A DNA stretch of 64,000 nucleotides. It comes from Amycolatopsis vastitatis. GTDB lineage: Bacteria; Actinomycetota; Actinomycetes; Mycobacteriales; Pseudonocardiaceae. The translations under genes and the position numbers were made by a program. The notes below the pieces were generated by a model, which did no database searches, was not told the origin of the DNA, and saw only the letters and a list, made by a program, of their open reading frames with translations. The stretch's first letter is position 1. Each line of letters opens with the position of its first letter. The stretch spans positions 62,001-126,000 of the forward strand of contig NZ_NMUL01000014.1 of assembly GCF_002234595.1 (NCBI RefSeq), in the 5' to 3' direction. This document shows, in pieces, positions 9,467-18,447 of the stretch.

Positions 9467-9613
9467 TGTGATTGAAGCGCCAACTCGCGTGATTGGAACG
9501 CCAACTCGCGTGATTGGAGGGTCGACACGGCCTTGGCCCGAAACCCGCGCCGTGTCGTCGCTTCAATCACGCGTGTCGACTCCCCAATCACGCATGTCGA
9601 CGCCCTGATCACG
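9467..9613. repeat. Inverted array of 21-bp repeat units at convergent gene ends
   Basis: Seven consecutive 21-nt blocks fill the gap between doxX and adnB. Three forward units (9467-9487, 9488-9508, 9509-9529) begin (C/T)GTGATTG and end ACTCG or ACACG. A diverged central block follows (9530-9550). Three units are in inverse orientation (9551-9571, 9572-9592, 9593-9613), ending CAATCACG or GATCACG. The last unit supplies the adnB stop codon. The arms can fold into a long cruciform or RNA hairpin and may act as a bidirectional terminator. The same 21-bp unit recurs at 41791-41937. Confidence 0.85.
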
Positions 9614-12600
9614 CCTCGGGGAGGTCGCGGAGGAGGCGGCGGAGGGCTTCGGGGTCGAGGAGGTCGGCCGGGCGGATCGTTCGGTTGGCGCGGACGTAGT
9701 GGAAGGCCGCGCGGACCTGGTCCACCGGGACGTTCTTCAGTGCCGCCCACGCCATGCGGTACGCCGCCAGCTGGACTGACAAGGCCGGGAGACGCGACTC
9801 CGCCGGGACTCCGCCGGTCTTCCAGTCGACCACCGTCCAGCCGCCGTCGGGGTCGGCGAAGACCGCGTCCATGCGGCCGCGCAGGGTGATGCCTTCGACG
9901 TCGGCCGAGAACGAGACCTCCACCGCCACCGGCACCCGCGACGCCCACTCGCTCTTCTCGAACTCCGTTCGCAGCTCCTCGAAGTCCGCGTCGGGCGCTT
10001 CGCCGAAGTCGGCCGCGCCCGGGAGGTCGTCGATCTCGATGAGCTGGTCGCCGGCGAACCGGCGTTCCAGCCAGCCGTGGAACTCCGTGCCCCGGCGGGC
10101 GAAGCTGTTGGGCTCCACCGGAAGCGGACGGCGCAGGTCCGCCGCCAGCCGGCCGGCGTCGTCGGCCAGGGCGACCAGCTGGCTCACCGAAAGCCGCGAA
10201 GGCAGCGGGACGCGGTTGACGTGGTCGTCCTTGCGCGCCCACTCTTCCAGCAGGACGTCGGTGTCCGTCATCCAGCCGTCCGGATCGTCCTCTTCGGACT
10301 CTCCGGACTCGTCGGGTGCCTCGGCTTCCGGCTGCGCGGCGAGCGCTTCGGACACCAGTTCCACCCCGGTCTGCATCCCGGTGCGCCGGTCGGCCAGGGG
10401 ATCCACCGGCCACCGGGACGCCCGCGAATCCGACACGAGCGGGTTTTCGTCTTCCTTGTCGGGCTCCGGTGCCCACTCGGCGAGCTGCCCGACGCCGGTT
10501 TCCCGCAGCACGTCGGCGATCTCCGTCAGGAACTCCGACGGCCCCTTCGCCCGGCTGCTGCTTTCGTTCCACCAGTGCCCGGACACGATCAGCGCGTGCT
10601 CCGACCGCGTCAACGCGACATAGCAGAGCCGCCGCTCCTCCGCCTGCTCCCGCTCGACGAACCCGGCTTCGTGCAGCTCGAGTCCTTCTTGGACTTCCTT
10701 GCGGTCGTAACCCTCGGCGATCCGCAGTTCCGGCAGGTCCGCGGCGTCACCCCGCAACGCGGCGGGCAGCGACGTCGCGGTCCGCAGCCACGACGACGAC
10801 CGCCGCCGTCCCGGGAACACCTCGTGCACCAGGTGCGGGACGGCGACGACCTCCCATTCGAGCCCCTTCGCCGAGTGGACGGTGAGCACCTGCACCCGGT
10901 CCGGGACGACCTCGACCTCGCCCGGGGTCAGCCCGTCCTCGGCGTGCGCGGCGGTGTTCAGATAGTCCACAAAGGACAGCAAGGTCGCCGTCGGCGCCGT
11001 CTCGGCGTAGTCGGCGACGACTTCGGCGAACGCGTCCAGGTGCGCTCGTCCCGCGGATCCCGGCCGCGCCAAGGATTCCACGTCCAGCAGCATCGTGCGC
11101 TCGACGTCGGCGACGAGCTCCGGCAGCGACTGGTCGAGCCGCCGCCGCAGCGCGGCCAGCTCCCAGCCGATCCGCCGGATGCGTTTGTAGCCCTCTTCGG
11201 AATACCGCGCGGGATCCCCGGGCTCGTCGATCGCGTCGATCAGCCCCGCCTGTTCGACGCGTTCCACGACCAGGTCCGGCGTGTCCGGCTTCTCCGGGCT
11301 GGAAAGCTCCCCCGCCCGCCGCCACAGCGCGGCGACGTCGGCGGCCGCGAGCCGCCAGCGCGCACCGGTCAGCAGCCGGGCGGCCGCACTGCCGGACAAC
11401 GGGTCCGCCAGCACCTTCAACGTCGAAACGAGGTCGGCGACCTCGGGTTCGTCCAGGAGCCCGCCGAGTCCGACGACCTCGACCGGCAGCCCGCGCGCCC
11501 GCAGTTCGGCGGCGATCGGTGCCATGTCGGCGCGGCGCCGCACCAGCACCGCGGCGGTCGGCGGCTTCCCGGCCCGCTCCTGGTGGGCGTACCAGCGCCG
11601 GGCGAGCGCGTCGGCCACCCACGCGCGCTCGGCGCGGACGTCCGGCAGCAGCGCGCACGCGAGGTCCGCGGGCCCGGCGCCCTCGCGTGCCCGCAGCCGT
11701 TCGACGCCGAGGCCGCGGGCCCGCAGGGGTTCGGCGATCGCGTTGGCGAGGTCGAGGATCTCCGGTGGGTTGCGGAAACTGGTCAGCAGCCCGAAGTCGT
11801 GCGCGGGGACGAGCCGTTCGCCGTCGAAGCGCGGGAAGTCCGTGGTGAACCGGGGCAGGTTGGCCGCACTGGCGCCGCGCCAGCCGTAGATCGCCTGCGC
11901 GGGGTCGCCGACCGCGGTGACCGGCATCGGCGGGTTCTCGACGCCGCCGAACAGCGCCCGCAGCAGCACGCGCTGGGCGTGCCCGGTGTCCTGGTACTCG
12001 TCGAGCAGCACCGCGCCGAAGCGCTCGCGCTCGCCGCGTACGACCGACGGGTACCCGCTCGCCAGCTGCGCGGCCAGTGACATCTGGTCGGCGAAGTCCA
12101 GCGCGCCTTCGTTGCGTTTGCGCCGGTGGTACTCCTCGACCAGCGGCAGCAGCGCGAGCCGGAAGTGCTGCGCCGCCATGACTTCGGTGAGCTTCTGCGG
12201 CAGCGCGGCCCGCTGTCCCTTGACGCGCGGCGCGTTCTCGATGACGCGGCACATCCACGTCGTGTACTCGGCGAGCTGTTCGGTGGAGATCAGGTGCTCG
12301 CCGAGCTCGCCGGCCAGCTGCAGGACATCCGCCGTCACCGTCGGCGGGACGCGGTCGGTGTCGAGCTCGTTGTCCCATGTGGACACCACGCGGTGCGCGA
12401 TCTGCCACGAGGACGTCTCGGAAAGCAGCCGGACGCCGGGTTGCACGGGCAGCCGGAGGCCGTGCTCGGAAAGCAGCCGCCCGGCGTAGGCGTGGTAGGT
12501 GAGCACTGTCGGCTCGCCGGCGACCACAGTGGACCGCAGCCCGCCGGTGGGGTCGAGCCGGTCGAGCAGCCCGGACCCGGCGAGCCGCCGCAGCCGCGCG

Positions 12601-12866
12601 CGGACGCGTTCGCCGAGCTGGCGCGCGGCCTTGCGGGTGAAGGTGAGGCCGAGGACGCGGTCGGGGCTGACGATGCCGTTGGCGACGAGCCAGACCACGC
12701 GCGCGGCCATGGTTTCGGTCTTGCCTGCCCCGGCCCCGGCGACGACCAGCGACGGCTCGACCGGCGCGGCGATCACCGTGGCCTGCTCGGGCGTCGGCCG
12801 GTGCAGGCCGAGCGCGTCGGCGAGTTCGGCGGGCTCGACGGGGTTGGCGATGAGCAGCGGGCTCAC
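9609..12866 (-). CDS. adnB: AdnB, UvrD-like helicase/RecB-like nuclease subunit of AdnAB
   Basis: 1085-aa subunit of the heterodimeric AdnAB helicase-nuclease, which resects double-strand breaks for homologous recombination in actinobacteria. The N-terminal UvrD motor has an intact Walker A (AGAGAGKT, about residues 43-50), a canonical motif II (LLDEYQDT) and the SF1 motif VLTVHSAKGLEW. The C-terminal PD-(D/E)XK nuclease has GRMDAVFADPDG and VVDWK, with Asp about 1014 and Lys about 1016. The GTG start at 12866 has AGGTGGA upstream. Order and strand (adnA then adnB, then the K+ channel) match Rv3202c-Rv3201c-Rv3200c. A 42-bp palindrome separates it from adnA. Confidence 0.95.
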   Translation of the reverse strand: MSPLLIANPVEPAELADALGLHRPTPEQATVIAAPVEPSLVVAGAGAGKTETMAARVVWLVANGIVSPDRVLGLTFTRKAARQLGERVRARLRRLAGSGLLDRLDPTGGLRSTVVAGEPTVLTYHAYAGRLLSEHGLRLPVQPGVRLLSETSSWQIAHRVVSTWDNELDTDRVPPTVTADVLQLAGELGEHLISTEQLAEYTTWMCRVIENAPRVKGQRAALPQKLTEVMAAQHFRLALLPLVEEYHRRKRNEGALDFADQMSLAAQLASGYPSVVRGERERFGAVLLDEYQDTGHAQRVLLRALFGGVENPPMPVTAVGDPAQAIYGWRGASAANLPRFTTDFPRFDGERLVPAHDFGLLTSFRNPPEILDLANAIAEPLRARGLGVERLRAREGAGPADLACALLPDVRAERAWVADALARRWYAHQERAGKPPTAAVLVRRRADMAPIAAELRARGLPVEVVGLGGLLDEPEVADLVSTLKVLADPLSGSAAARLLTGARWRLAAADVAALWRRAGELSSPEKPDTPDLVVERVEQAGLIDAIDEPGDPARYSEEGYKRIRRIGWELAALRRRLDQSLPELVADVERTMLLDVESLARPGSAGRAHLDAFAEVVADYAETAPTATLLSFVDYLNTAAHAEDGLTPGEVEVVPDRVQVLTVHSAKGLEWEVVAVPHLVHEVFPGRRRSSSWLRTATSLPAALRGDAADLPELRIAEGYDRKEVQEGLELHEAGFVEREQAEERRLCYVALTRSEHALIVSGHWWNESSSRAKGPSEFLTEIADVLRETGVGQLAEWAPEPDKEDENPLVSDSRASRWPVDPLADRRTGMQTGVELVSEALAAQPEAEAPDESGESEEDDPDGWMTDTDVLLEEWARKDDHVNRVPLPSRLSVSQLVALADDAGRLAADLRRPLPVEPNSFARRGTEFHGWLERRFAGDQLIEIDDLPGAADFGEAPDADFEELRTEFEKSEWASRVPVAVEVSFSADVEGITLRGRMDAVFADPDGGWTVVDWKTGGVPAESRLPALSVQLAAYRMAWAALKNVPVDQVRAAFHYVRANRTIRPADLLDPEALRRLLRDLPEA

Positions 12867-12884
12867 GCGTCCACCTCGACCGGT

Positions 12885-12926
12885 CGTGAGTGAGAAACAG
12901 TGTTAGAACACCGTTTCTCACTCACG
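12885..12926. terminator. 42-bp near-perfect palindrome between adnA and adnB
   Basis: Arms CGTGAGTGAGAAAC (12885-12898) and GTTTCTCACTCACG (12913-12926) are exact complements. Between them, GTGTT and AACAC extend the stem after one mismatch, leaving a 2-nt loop. There is no clear U-tract, so it is either a U-less actinobacterial terminator or attenuator of the adnA transcript or a processing site. It lies 17 nt downstream of the adnA stop and 19 nt upstream of the adnB start. Confidence 0.75.
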
Positions 12927-12942
12927 ACGTCTTTGGCCTGGC

Positions 12943-15900
12943 TCATGGGCCCGGCACCTGCCGTCCCTCGGGGCGCAGCGGGCAGCAGCCACGGGCCGGG
13001 CAGCGGTCGCAGTCCGGGTTCTCCTGGGCCTGGTAGTCCGGACCGGTCGCCGACTCGGCGGCCCCCCGCACCAGATCCAGCCACTGCTTCCCGCCCACCT
13101 CGTCGAGCGGCGGCTGCGCCCGTTCGGTCGCCCCGGTCTTGTTGTTGGCCTTCGCCACGTACACCAGCCGCGCGCCGCCCGCCTCGGTCCGGCCCTCGAT
13201 CGCGCCCAGCAGCACCGCCAGCTGGTACGCCGCCAGCTGCGGGTGCGCCTCGGCCTCCGCGCCGGACACCGGGACCTTGCCGGTCTTGATGTCGACGATC
13301 ACCGGCCGCCCGTCGGAGTCCAGCTCGACCCGGTCGACGCGCCCGCGCAGCAGCACCCGGACGTCGTCCTCACCGCCGACCGGCAGCTCGACCTCGATGT
13401 CCTGCTCGACGCCGGCTTCCTTCAGCTCCGCCCGGCTCTGCTCCAGCCACGTCGTGAAGTTCCGCAGCATCTGCTCGACGCGCCGCCGCTCGCGCCGGGA
13501 GAACCACGGCGCTCCGGCGTCGACGCGCACCCAAGCTTCGTCCAGCGCGGCCTGCAGCTCGGGACCAGTGCTGCCGGACGCCACCGCCTGCGCCAGCCCG
13601 TGCACCAGCGTCCCGGTCACCGCCGCCAGCTGGGCCGGGTCGCTGCCGCCGTGGCGCTCGATCATCCAGCGCAGCGGGCACTTCGTCAGAATTTCCACTG
13701 TGGACGGTGAGATCCGGATGAGGTCGCCGGGCGGGTGCACCGGCTCGTCGCTGGATGCCGGGAGCAGGCCGTACCACGTCGAAGGGTGCGCGCCGGGTAC
13801 CCGAGCGTCGGCCAGGCGCGCCAGCTGTTTCGCCGCGCGACGCCGCCGCGCGGGGTCGGCCTTGTCGTCGCAGACGACCTCCCGCAGCTCCCCCACCAGC
13901 TCGGCGAGCACCAGCGACCGGCCCGGCGGCTTCATCCGCGAGTCGAGACCGCCGTCGTCGGCGCCGTTCTCCTCCAGGTCGTCGAGGAACCGCGACGGCT
14001 GCTCGTCCTCCCCCGACACCGCCGTCACCAGCAGCGTCTGCTTCGCCCGGCTCATCGCGAGGTAGAACAGGCGCCGCTCTTCGGCGAGGATCGGCGCGGT
14101 CTGGGAGACGGCGTCGTCGTCGACGCCGGCCATCAGGTCCTTGAGCCGTTCCACGCCCAGCACCGACCCCCGCAGCCGCAGGTCCGGCCAGGCGCCTTCC
14201 TGGACACCCGCGACCGCCACGACTGTCCACTCGCGACCGGCGGCGGAGTGGGCGGTGAGCAGCGAGACGCCGTCGGACGGGACGGCGGCCGGCGCCAGGG
14301 TGTCGCCCGCGATCCGTTGCGCGCCAAGGTAGTCCGCGAAGGAAGCGACGCTCGCGCGGGGCAACCGGTCCACGTACCGGCCGGCCGCGTCGAACAGCGC
14401 CACGACGGCGTCGAGATCACGATCGGCCTGCGCGCCCAGTGATCCGCCGCGCCCGGCCTGCTTGAGCAGCTTCTGCTCCAGCCCGCTTTCCCGCCACAGC
14501 TGCCACAGCACCTGCTCGACGCCGTCGCCGCGGGCCACGGCCTGGTGCGTGAGGCGCAGCAAGCCGCCGACGCGCCGCACCGGCTCGGCCTCGGCGTCGG
14601 CCAGCCCGGCGAGGATGTCCCCGCCCCGCAACGCTTCCACGAGCAGTTCGTCGCTCGACCGCTGCCCGCCGCCGGCCAGTTCCAGCCGGCGCAGGCCGCG
14701 CCGCAACCGGCGCAGCGCCAGGGGATCCGCGCCGCCGAGCGCGGACGACAGCAGCATTTCGGCGAGGTCGACGTCGAGGAGTTCGGGTGCGGGCGCGAGC
14801 TTGAGCACGGCCAGCAGCGGCCGCACCGCCGGCTGGCGAGCCAGCGGCAGCTCCTCGGTGGCCGAGCCGATCGGGACGCCGGCGGCGCGCAAAGCCCGTT
14901 GCAGCACCAGGAAAGTCCGCGCCGGCGACCGGACGAGCACGGCGATCTCCGACCACGGCACGCCGTCGACGAGGTGCGCGCGGCGGAGCTGGTCGGCGAT
15001 CCAGCTCGCCTCGGCGGCCGGGGTCGGCATCACGCGGACCCGCACGTTTCCCCCGGAGGCACCCGCGGGCGGGAGGATCTTGCGGTGCGGCGACGCGCCC
15101 GGCAGCGTCGCGCCGATCTTCGCCACCGCCAGGCGGACGGCCGGGGCGAGCCGGTGGGCCGTCGTCAGCGTGACGGTCCGGCTGCCGTCCGGGTCGGCGT
15201 CGGCGAACAGGCTCGCGTCGGCGCCACGGAAGGAGAACACGTTCTGATCGGGGTCACCGGCCACGACGAACTCGGCGGCGGTGTGCCCGATCACCCGGAC
15301 CAGGCTGGTCTGCAGCGGGTCGAGGTGGTGGGCGTCGTCGACGAACAGGTGCCGCACGCGGGTGCGCTCGCGTTCGCGCAGCTCGTCGTCGTCCTCCAGG
15401 GCGAGCAGCGCGGAGGTGACCAGCTCGGCGGCGTCCAGCGCGGGCGCGCTCGCCACGCCGAGGGCGTTGCCGCCCGCGCCCTGCAGCTGCGTGACCTCTT
15501 CGTACTGCGCCCAGAACTGCCCGGCGGCCACCCATTCCTCGCGGCCGCGGCGGCGGCCCAGCTCGGCGAGGTCCTCCGGTCCGAGCCCGCGCTCGGCGGC
15601 ACGCATCAGCAGGTCGCGCAGCTCTTCGGCGAAGCCGGGGACCATCAGGGCGGGCCGCAGCTGCTCCGGCCAGTACCCGGCGCCTTCGTCGAGGTCACCG
15701 GCCAGCAGCTCGCGGACGACGACGTCCTGCTCGGCGCCGGCGAGCAGCCGGGGCGGGGGGAGCTCTTCGGCCATCGCTTCGAGCCGCAACAGCGAGTAGG
15801 CGTAGGAGTGCACGGTGCGCACGAGCGGTTCGCGGACGGTCCGGGGCAGCGGCCGGGCCTGGTCGGGATCGGCGGTGAGCCGGCGCGTGATGTCGGCGCG

Positions 15901-16200
15901 CAGCACGTCGGCGGCCTTGCGGGACGTGGTGAGCACGAGCACGCTCTCCGGATCGGCGCCCTCGGCGATCCGGCGGGTGGCGGCCGAGGCCAGCAGCGAC
16001 GTCTTGCCGGTGCCGGGGCCACCGAGCACGCGGCGGAACCCGCCGGGCGCGGAGAGCACCCGCCGGGCGCCTTCGTCCCAGGTGAACGTGGGTGCGTCCG
16101 GGAGCGGGGTGCGCACCAGCCGCGCGTCCGCCTGCGCCGTTCGCCTCCCGTTCACCCCGCGATGGAACCACGCCCGCTCCCCCGTGTGGTGCACCGGCAC
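12943..16200 (-). CDS. adnA: AdnA, UvrD-like helicase/RecB-like nuclease subunit of AdnAB
   Basis: 1085-aa partner of AdnB. Walker A GGPGTGKT is at residues 60-67, but motif II reads LFVDDAHHLDP instead of DExQ, so this motor looks degenerate relative to AdnB. The C-terminal nuclease has IVDIK (Asp about 970, Lys about 972) and QLAAYQLAV. A cysteine set (TKCPLRW before the nuclease; CDRC and GCC at the extreme C-terminus) is typical of the Fe-S-stabilised RecB/AddB nuclease fold. Start: GTG at 16200 gives the longest frame; GTG at 16155 (VNGRRTAQ) is equally plausible because neither has a strong RBS. Positional counterpart of Rv3202c. Confidence 0.93.
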   Translation of the reverse strand: MPVHHTGERAWFHRGVNGRRTAQADARLVRTPLPDAPTFTWDEGARRVLSAPGGFRRVLGGPGTGKTSLLASAATRRIAEGADPESVLVLTTSRKAADVLRADITRRLTADPDQARPLPRTVREPLVRTVHSYAYSLLRLEAMAEELPPPRLLAGAEQDVVVRELLAGDLDEGAGYWPEQLRPALMVPGFAEELRDLLMRAAERGLGPEDLAELGRRRGREEWVAAGQFWAQYEEVTQLQGAGGNALGVASAPALDAAELVTSALLALEDDDELRERERTRVRHLFVDDAHHLDPLQTSLVRVIGHTAAEFVVAGDPDQNVFSFRGADASLFADADPDGSRTVTLTTAHRLAPAVRLAVAKIGATLPGASPHRKILPPAGASGGNVRVRVMPTPAAEASWIADQLRRAHLVDGVPWSEIAVLVRSPARTFLVLQRALRAAGVPIGSATEELPLARQPAVRPLLAVLKLAPAPELLDVDLAEMLLSSALGGADPLALRRLRRGLRRLELAGGGQRSSDELLVEALRGGDILAGLADAEAEPVRRVGGLLRLTHQAVARGDGVEQVLWQLWRESGLEQKLLKQAGRGGSLGAQADRDLDAVVALFDAAGRYVDRLPRASVASFADYLGAQRIAGDTLAPAAVPSDGVSLLTAHSAAGREWTVVAVAGVQEGAWPDLRLRGSVLGVERLKDLMAGVDDDAVSQTAPILAEERRLFYLAMSRAKQTLLVTAVSGEDEQPSRFLDDLEENGADDGGLDSRMKPPGRSLVLAELVGELREVVCDDKADPARRRRAAKQLARLADARVPGAHPSTWYGLLPASSDEPVHPPGDLIRISPSTVEILTKCPLRWMIERHGGSDPAQLAAVTGTLVHGLAQAVASGSTGPELQAALDEAWVRVDAGAPWFSRRERRRVEQMLRNFTTWLEQSRAELKEAGVEQDIEVELPVGGEDDVRVLLRGRVDRVELDSDGRPVIVDIKTGKVPVSGAEAEAHPQLAAYQLAVLLGAIEGRTEAGGARLVYVAKANNKTGATERAQPPLDEVGGKQWLDLVRGAAESATGPDYQAQENPDCDRCPARGCCPLRPEGRQVPGP

Positions 16201-16288
16201 GGCTTAGCGGGGGTGCGTTCGGCGAAGGTGTCGCTGCGTGCGCCGGGCGGCGACGGAAAGTGTCGTACCCGTGCGGCAGAGTGTCGGT

Positions 16289-16612
16289 ATGGACGACGTT
16301 CTGCACGAGCGCGTGCGGGAAATCATCGAGTCCGTGCCACCCGGTACGGTCGCGACGTACGGCGACATCGCGGCGCTCGCCGGAGCACCCTCACCGCGGA
16401 TGGTCGGCGCGATCCTGGCCGAGGACGGGCACGACCTGCCGTGGCACCGGATCCTGCGCGCGAACGGCACCCCGGCGCCGCACCTGGTCCACGACCAGCT
16501 CGAACGGCTGCGCGCGGAAGGCGTGCTGGCCGACGGCCAGCGCGTCGACCTGCGGAAGTACCGCTGGAAACCGGACGGGGAGGAGGACGACGGCCCCGAG
16601 GGACTGTTCTAG
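16289..16612 (+). CDS. Alkyltransferase-like protein (ATL), MGMT family
   Basis: 107-aa protein of the MGMT C-terminal DNA-binding fold. The methyl-acceptor motif PCHR is replaced by PWHR (residues 51-54; Trp52 in place of Cys), the hallmark of ATL proteins. These bind O6-alkylguanine without repairing it and hand it to nucleotide excision repair. The ATG at 16289 begins MDDVLHERVREII and matches the family; the longer frame adds 17 arginine-rich, unconserved residues. It occupies the position of Rv3204 next to adnAB, forming a DNA-repair neighbourhood. Its stop overlaps the converging HemD-like gene by 4 nt. Confidence 0.92.
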   Translation: MDDVLHERVREIIESVPPGTVATYGDIAALAGAPSPRMVGAILAEDGHDLPWHRILRANGTPAPHLVHDQLERLRAEGVLADGQRVDLRKYRWKPDGEEDDGPEGLF

Positions 16613-17424
16613 GACTGCGCCGCGCCGAGGGCCGTGACCAGCAGTTTCACCAGTGCCCCCAGCCGCTGGCGCTCCGGCTGCAGGGTCTTGACGCCGGCCT
16701 CCTCCAGCGGCGCCGCCGTCACCGGCCCCACGCACGCGCACACCAGCGGCCCGCACATCGCGGCCAGCAACTCGTCGTAGCGTCCGTAGGACCGGGCCAG
16801 CGCCAGGAAGTTCGCCGCCGCCGGGGCGCTCGTGAACGCCAGCGCGCCCAGGTCACCGGCGATGGCCGCGTCGATCAGCTCGTGCACCGGCCGCACGTCC
16901 GGCGGGGAGTACCACCGGTACGGCTGCACCTCCAGCAGCGTCGCCCCGGCCGTCACCAGCGGCGAAGTGTGCTCGGGCAGCGGCGTCCCGTGCAGCTGGA
17001 CGGCGACCCGCGCGCCGCTGATGTCCGCGGCCGCCAAGGCACCGAAGAGTTCGGCGTTCGATTCGGACTCGGCCGAATAGGACTCGCGCAGCCCCGCGCC
17101 GCGGATCGCGCCGACGGCCTTCGGGCCGCGGGCGTAGATCCGGGACTCGCCCAGTGTGGACAGCAGCCGGTCGCGCAGGCCCCAGTCCTCCGCCGCGGCG
17201 AGCCAGCCGCGGAAGCCCGCGCCCGTCGTGACCACCGTGAACCCGATCGGCGCGGCGAGCACGGCTTCGGTGCCCGCCCGCAGCTCGGGGTCGCTGTCCA
17301 GCGGCACGATGGTGATCGTCGGCGCGTGCCGGACCTCGGCGCCGGAGCGTTCGAGGGCCGCGATGAACTCGCCGGCCCGGCGTTCGGCCGTGACGCCGAT
17401 GGCGATCCCGCTCAGCTCACCCAT
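16609..17424 (-). CDS. Stand-alone uroporphyrinogen-III synthase-like protein (NnaR paralogue without DNA-binding domain)
   Basis: 271-aa HemD-fold protein. Two alternating Rossmann-like lobes carry VVTTGAGFRGWLAAAEDWGL and the LTFTSAPAA-type motif (LAFTSAPAAANFLAL). By eye it is much more similar to the N-terminal domain of the nitrate regulator at 20161-21264 (shared TTGxGFRGWLxAAExWGL, ESNAEL, VAVQLHGxPLP) than expected for a housekeeping HemD, but it lacks the C-terminal winged helix. It overlaps the WYL regulator stop by 8 nt and is probably co-transcribed with it. Whether it makes uroporphyrinogen III or is a regulatory relative is undecided. Confidence 0.8.
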   Translation of the reverse strand: MGELSGIAIGVTAERRAGEFIAALERSGAEVRHAPTITIVPLDSDPELRAGTEAVLAAPIGFTVVTTGAGFRGWLAAAEDWGLRDRLLSTLGESRIYARGPKAVGAIRGAGLRESYSAESESNAELFGALAAADISGARVAVQLHGTPLPEHTSPLVTAGATLLEVQPYRWYSPPDVRPVHELIDAAIAGDLGALAFTSAPAAANFLALARSYGRYDELLAAMCGPLVCACVGPVTAAPLEEAGVKTLQPERQRLGALVKLLVTALGAAQS

Positions 17425-18385
17425 AGATCGCGCTCATCTCCTCGATCGCTTCCGCCAGCTCCGCCCGCAGGTCCGCCGGTTCGAGGACCTCCAGGTGCGG
17501 CCCGAAGCGCAGCAGCTCGCCGATGGCCGGTTCGCCCGGCTCCACCGGCAGCTCCACGGTGAGCCAGCCGTCCGCGTCGGGCTCGTTGCGGCACTCGCGC
17601 AAAGCGCGGGTGCCGACCGAACCTGCGTAGAACGGTACGAGAGCCTGCGCACGCGGCGACAGCCGCACCACCGCCACGCGCGGGAACATCCGGCGTTCGA
17701 ACTGCTCGGACCACTCCTGCCAGTACCGCGCGAGGTCGAACCCGGCGGGCCGCTCGAACACCTCGCCGAGGTCCGTCAGCTCCAGCACCCGGGAGATCCG
17801 GTAGGTCCGGTCGGTGCCGTCGCAGCGGCCGGCGAGGTACCAGTTACCCGCCTTCAGGATCAGTCCCAGCGGCTCGACCTCGCGCTCGACGACGCGCTGC
17901 CCCCACCGCTCGTAGCGGATCCGGATCCGGTGCGACGACCAGACGGCGTCGGCGACGGCGGACAGCGCCGGCAGGCTTTCGATGCCGCGGTGCCAGCCGG
18001 GAACGTCCAGGTAGAAGCGCTCGGCGACGCGTCCGGCGCGGTCGCGCAGCTCCGACGGCAGCGCGGCGTACAGCTTGAGCTGAGCGGCCGCGAGGACCGT
18101 GCCGAGCCCCAGCTCGGCCGCGGCCACGGGCAGCCCGGCCAGCGACAGCGACTGGGCCTCTTCCTCGGTCATCCCGGTCAGCCGCGTCCGGTAGCCGTCG
18201 ACCAGCCGGTAGCCACCGGTCCGGCCGCGGTCGGCGTACACCGGGACACCGGACGCCGAGAGCGCGTCGATGTCCCGGTAGACCGTGCGCACCGAGACCT
18301 CGAGCTCCTCCGCCAGCTCCTCGGCCGTCATCCGGCCGCGGTTCTGCAGCAGCAGGAGGACGGTCAGGAGGCGGCTCGCGCGCAT
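17417..18385 (-). CDS. YafY-type HTH/WYL domain transcriptional regulator
   Basis: 322-aa regulator. The N-terminal winged HTH (MRASRLLTVLLLLQNRGRMTAEELAEELEVSVRTVYRDIDAL) is followed by a WYL domain with the diagnostic GNWYLAGRCDG and RTYRISRV around residues 165-190, and a C-terminal WCX extension. WYL domains sense nucleic acid or small ligands. The ATG at 18385 is the family start; the longer frame runs into the divergent promoter. The gene faces DUF3224 across 62 nt holding a palindrome (18405-18427), its likely operator, and overlaps the following HemD-like gene by 8 nt. Confidence 0.88.
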   Translation of the reverse strand: MRASRLLTVLLLLQNRGRMTAEELAEELEVSVRTVYRDIDALSASGVPVYADRGRTGGYRLVDGYRTRLTGMTEEEAQSLSLAGLPVAAAELGLGTVLAAAQLKLYAALPSELRDRAGRVAERFYLDVPGWHRGIESLPALSAVADAVWSSHRIRIRYERWGQRVVEREVEPLGLILKAGNWYLAGRCDGTDRTYRISRVLELTDLGEVFERPAGFDLARYWQEWSEQFERRMFPRVAVVRLSPRAQALVPFYAGSVGTRALRECRNEPDADGWLTVELPVEPGEPAIGELLRFGPHLEVLEPADLRAELAEAIEEMSAIYG

Positions 18386-18404
18386 GGTCCGATTCTGGCA
18401 GAAA

Positions 18405-18427
18405 TACCTGACACAAGCTGACAGGTA
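18405..18427. promoter_or_regulatory. Palindromic operator candidate between WYL regulator and DUF3224
   Basis: TACCTG (18405-18410) and CAGGTA (18422-18427) form an inverted repeat with 11 nt between them, and CTGACA occurs twice inside as a direct repeat. The position in a 62-nt divergent promoter fits autoregulation by the WYL protein and control of DUF3224. Confidence 0.5.
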
Positions 18428-18447
18428 AGCCCGGCAGAGTGTCCCCC

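Noticed and set aside
16289..16612. Active O6-methylguanine-DNA methyltransferase
   Set aside because: The acceptor cysteine is Trp (PWHR), so it is an alkyltransferase-like binding protein.
16609..17424. Confident assignment as the haem-pathway hemD
   Set aside because: No other tetrapyrrole genes are nearby and the closest relative by eye is the NnaR domain; left as HemD-like.
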